DNA of 14,625 nucleotides, taken from assembly GCA_045536015.1 (NCBI GenBank), contig JAZSMS010000016.1, positions 1 through 14,625 of the forward strand. Reading direction: 5' to 3'. Below the pieces are notes generated by a model. That model did no database searches. It was given only the letters and a program-made list of their open reading frames with translations, and was not told where the DNA came from. Made by a program: the position numbers and the translations under genes. Positions 13,309 to 14,625 of the stretch are shown here, piece by piece (the stretch's first letter is position 1; each line of letters begins with the position of its first letter). Source of the DNA: JAZSMS01 sp045536015 (lineage in GTDB: Bacteria; Bacillota; Clostridia; Christensenellales; QALW01).

Positions 13309-14625
13309 TTAATAATAACGCTTTGTCAAATCGTTAAGCAGTTCTTTGTTTTGTGATACAAAGTACAACGATCCGTCACCGCGGCCTCCACACTCGGTAG
13401 TAAACTCAACGGTAGAACCGTCTTTATATGTGATTACTATTTTAGCGTCAGAAACAACGTCGCTGAAATTGCATTTTACAACTATTGGGTTTGCGTTATT
13501 TGCTTCGTATAACAATTCACTTTGTAGAGTTTCTTCTTTGATGGTTTCATCATAGCCATGAATTAATTTGTATACTTTCACCGAAGCAGTCAATTCTGCA
13601 GGCATAATAAGAAATGTCTCGGTTCCATCGCTTGTTGAGATAAATTCTTTTTCTGACAATTTGCTTAAAGCCGGAAAATCAGAAAAATTCTGAGAAGATT
13701 TTATTTTTTGCTGATATTGATCATAGCTTTCATAGAATCCAATAAAAGCAACACCTATTCTTTTGTTTTGCGGAGAATATGTTCTTTTTATATTTATAAC
13801 TACAATTTCTCCGTCTATTGGAAGGATAAGTGCATCTTCAGTCATAAAGTTAGGGCCAAATTCTCTTGTCTTAGGCGGATAGATTATTGTATCATAGGCG
13901 ATACATGGAGCTAAAACCTCGTTGCCACGCTCGTCAATTAAGCCTACTTTTTTATCCTGTGTTATTATAGCAAGACCGTTATAGAAATAACCGATGCTGT
14001 CGTATCCTTTGCTGATGCGTTCGCCCTTTGTCGTGTGCAGGTATTGTACGTAATTGCCGGGCTCGCCCTCTTGAATTATCTTAACGTTGTTTCCGACAAT
14101 GCCTTCAAGACCGTCTTTTTGATCGGGATAGTATTTGCTGTTGTCTCTTCCTTCATTTATCTTTTCAAAATCGGTGTCCGTTGCAGAAATTTTACCGTCT
14201 TTACCTACTTTAAAATACGTTGTACCGTTTTGGGTTGAAGCGTCAAGAATAACCGTTCCGTCAACAAACAAAAAGTTTTTTTTGTAAGTGTCAATGGCAC
14301 TAACGGGAATGCCTGTAAATACTGGCTCTAACGTTATTTTTTCGTCATTACAGTAGCATTCAATATCTTTGTTAAATTGTTCTTTTGAAACTGTTTTTAC
14401 AATTTGGTCACTATAGAATGAGGATAAAGCAACGTTGGAGAGCGCTGTTTTATTAAATTCTTCCGCGTCGCTTGCGTTTTTAGGGTTAAAAAGAGCCCAA
14501 GTAATACTTTCTAAATTTAATTTATCATAAGCTGAATCATATTCTTCTTGAGAAACAGACTTGCCATTTATGTAATAAGCAAATGAAGTGATGTCACTGT
14601 AATCAACGCGCATTAATTCGATTTT
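13309..14625 (-). CDS. WG-repeat-containing protein of unknown function, 5' end missing
   Basis: At least 438 codons, ending with TAA at 13309. An ATG at 14613 would give 434 aa, but it has no ribosome binding site and the frame stays open to the window edge (codons AAA ATC GAA TTA precede it), so the true start, and any signal peptide, is probably outside. Counting from that ATG, residues 203-237 (GYDSIGYFYNGLAII, then KVGLIDERGNEVLAP) match the WG/KWG beta-repeat pattern, apparently as one copy. The start (YYINGKSVSQEEYDSAYDKL, 13-32) and the C-terminal part (IVITYKDGSTVEFTTECGG) look like separate small domains, the latter beta-rich. No catalytic motif is seen. Such proteins often sit at the surface or accompany secreted systems, which cannot be tested here. 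The stop is 13 bases from the cassette edge. Confidence 0.75.
   Translation of the reverse strand, partial: KIELMRVDYSDITSFAYYINGKSVSQEEYDSAYDKLNLESITWALFNPKNASDAEEFNKTALSNVALSSFYSDQIVKTVSKEQFNKDIECYCNDEKITLEPVFTGIPVSAIDTYKKNFLFVDGTVILDASTQNGTTYFKVGKDGKISATDTDFEKINEGRDNSKYYPDQKDGLEGIVGNNVKIIQEGEPGNYVQYLHTTKGERISKGYDSIGYFYNGLAIITQDKKVGLIDERGNEVLAPCIAYDTIIYPPKTREFGPNFMTEDALILPIDGEIVVINIKRTYSPQNKRIGVAFIGFYESYDQYQQKIKSSQNFSDFPALSKLSEKEFISTSDGTETFLIMPAELTASVKVYKLIHGYDETIKEETLQSELLYEANNANPIVVKCNFSDVVSDAKIVITYKDGSTVEFTTECGGRGDGSLYFVSQNKELLNDLTKRYY

Overview
The window looks like chromosomal DNA of a low-GC, endospore-forming Firmicute of the class Clostridia, possibly an uncultured gut lineage. The main evidence is a complete spoIIA operon (spoIIAA-spoIIAB-sigF). 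AT-rich intergenic regions with good sigma-A promoters, AGGAGG-type ribosome binding sites and occasional GTG/TTG starts agree with this. Genus-level placement is not possible from the sequence alone.

Layout. (1) 1-228 (-): 5' part of a gene cut by the window edge, with its own promoter. (2) 356-2604 (-): serC-serA, a two-gene serine biosynthesis operon with promoter, operator-like palindrome and terminator. (3) 2756-3856 (-): an MGDG synthase/UgtP-type diacylglycerol glycosyltransferase with a TTG start and a hairpin leader. (4) 4052-5464 (+): spoIIAA, spoIIAB and sigF, which control forespore-specific transcription, closed by a strong terminator. (5) 5465-5770: two sigma-A-like promoters, then 5771-12463 (+): a five-gene surface-glycan operon. 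It encodes an ABC-2 permease, its ATPase, a double glycosyltransferase (GT-B plus GT-A), a flavoprotein resembling UDP-galactopyranose mutase, and a further GT-B glycosyltransferase. Together these would build a glycan, perhaps containing galactofuranose, and export it by the Wzm/Wzt (TagGH) route.

(6) 12465-13295 is the most unusual part: an 831-bp module bounded by related inverted repeats that share an exact 16-mer and a CCGACT block. Inside, on the minus strand, are a very acidic 121-aa protein that looks like an orphan immunity protein, a possible 30-residue ORF joined to it by a TAATG overlap, a two-hairpin leader and a TATAAT box. Upstream of these lies an array of short hairpins separated by GTGATAT-type linkers; the left half reads in one direction and the right half in the other. 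There is no recombinase in the module, so it resembles a non-autonomous mobile gene cassette. (7) 13309-14625 (-): a WG-repeat-containing protein of unknown function whose 5' end lies beyond the window.

The housekeeping, sporulation and glycan regions are conventional. The hairpin-array cassette is the best candidate for something undescribed.
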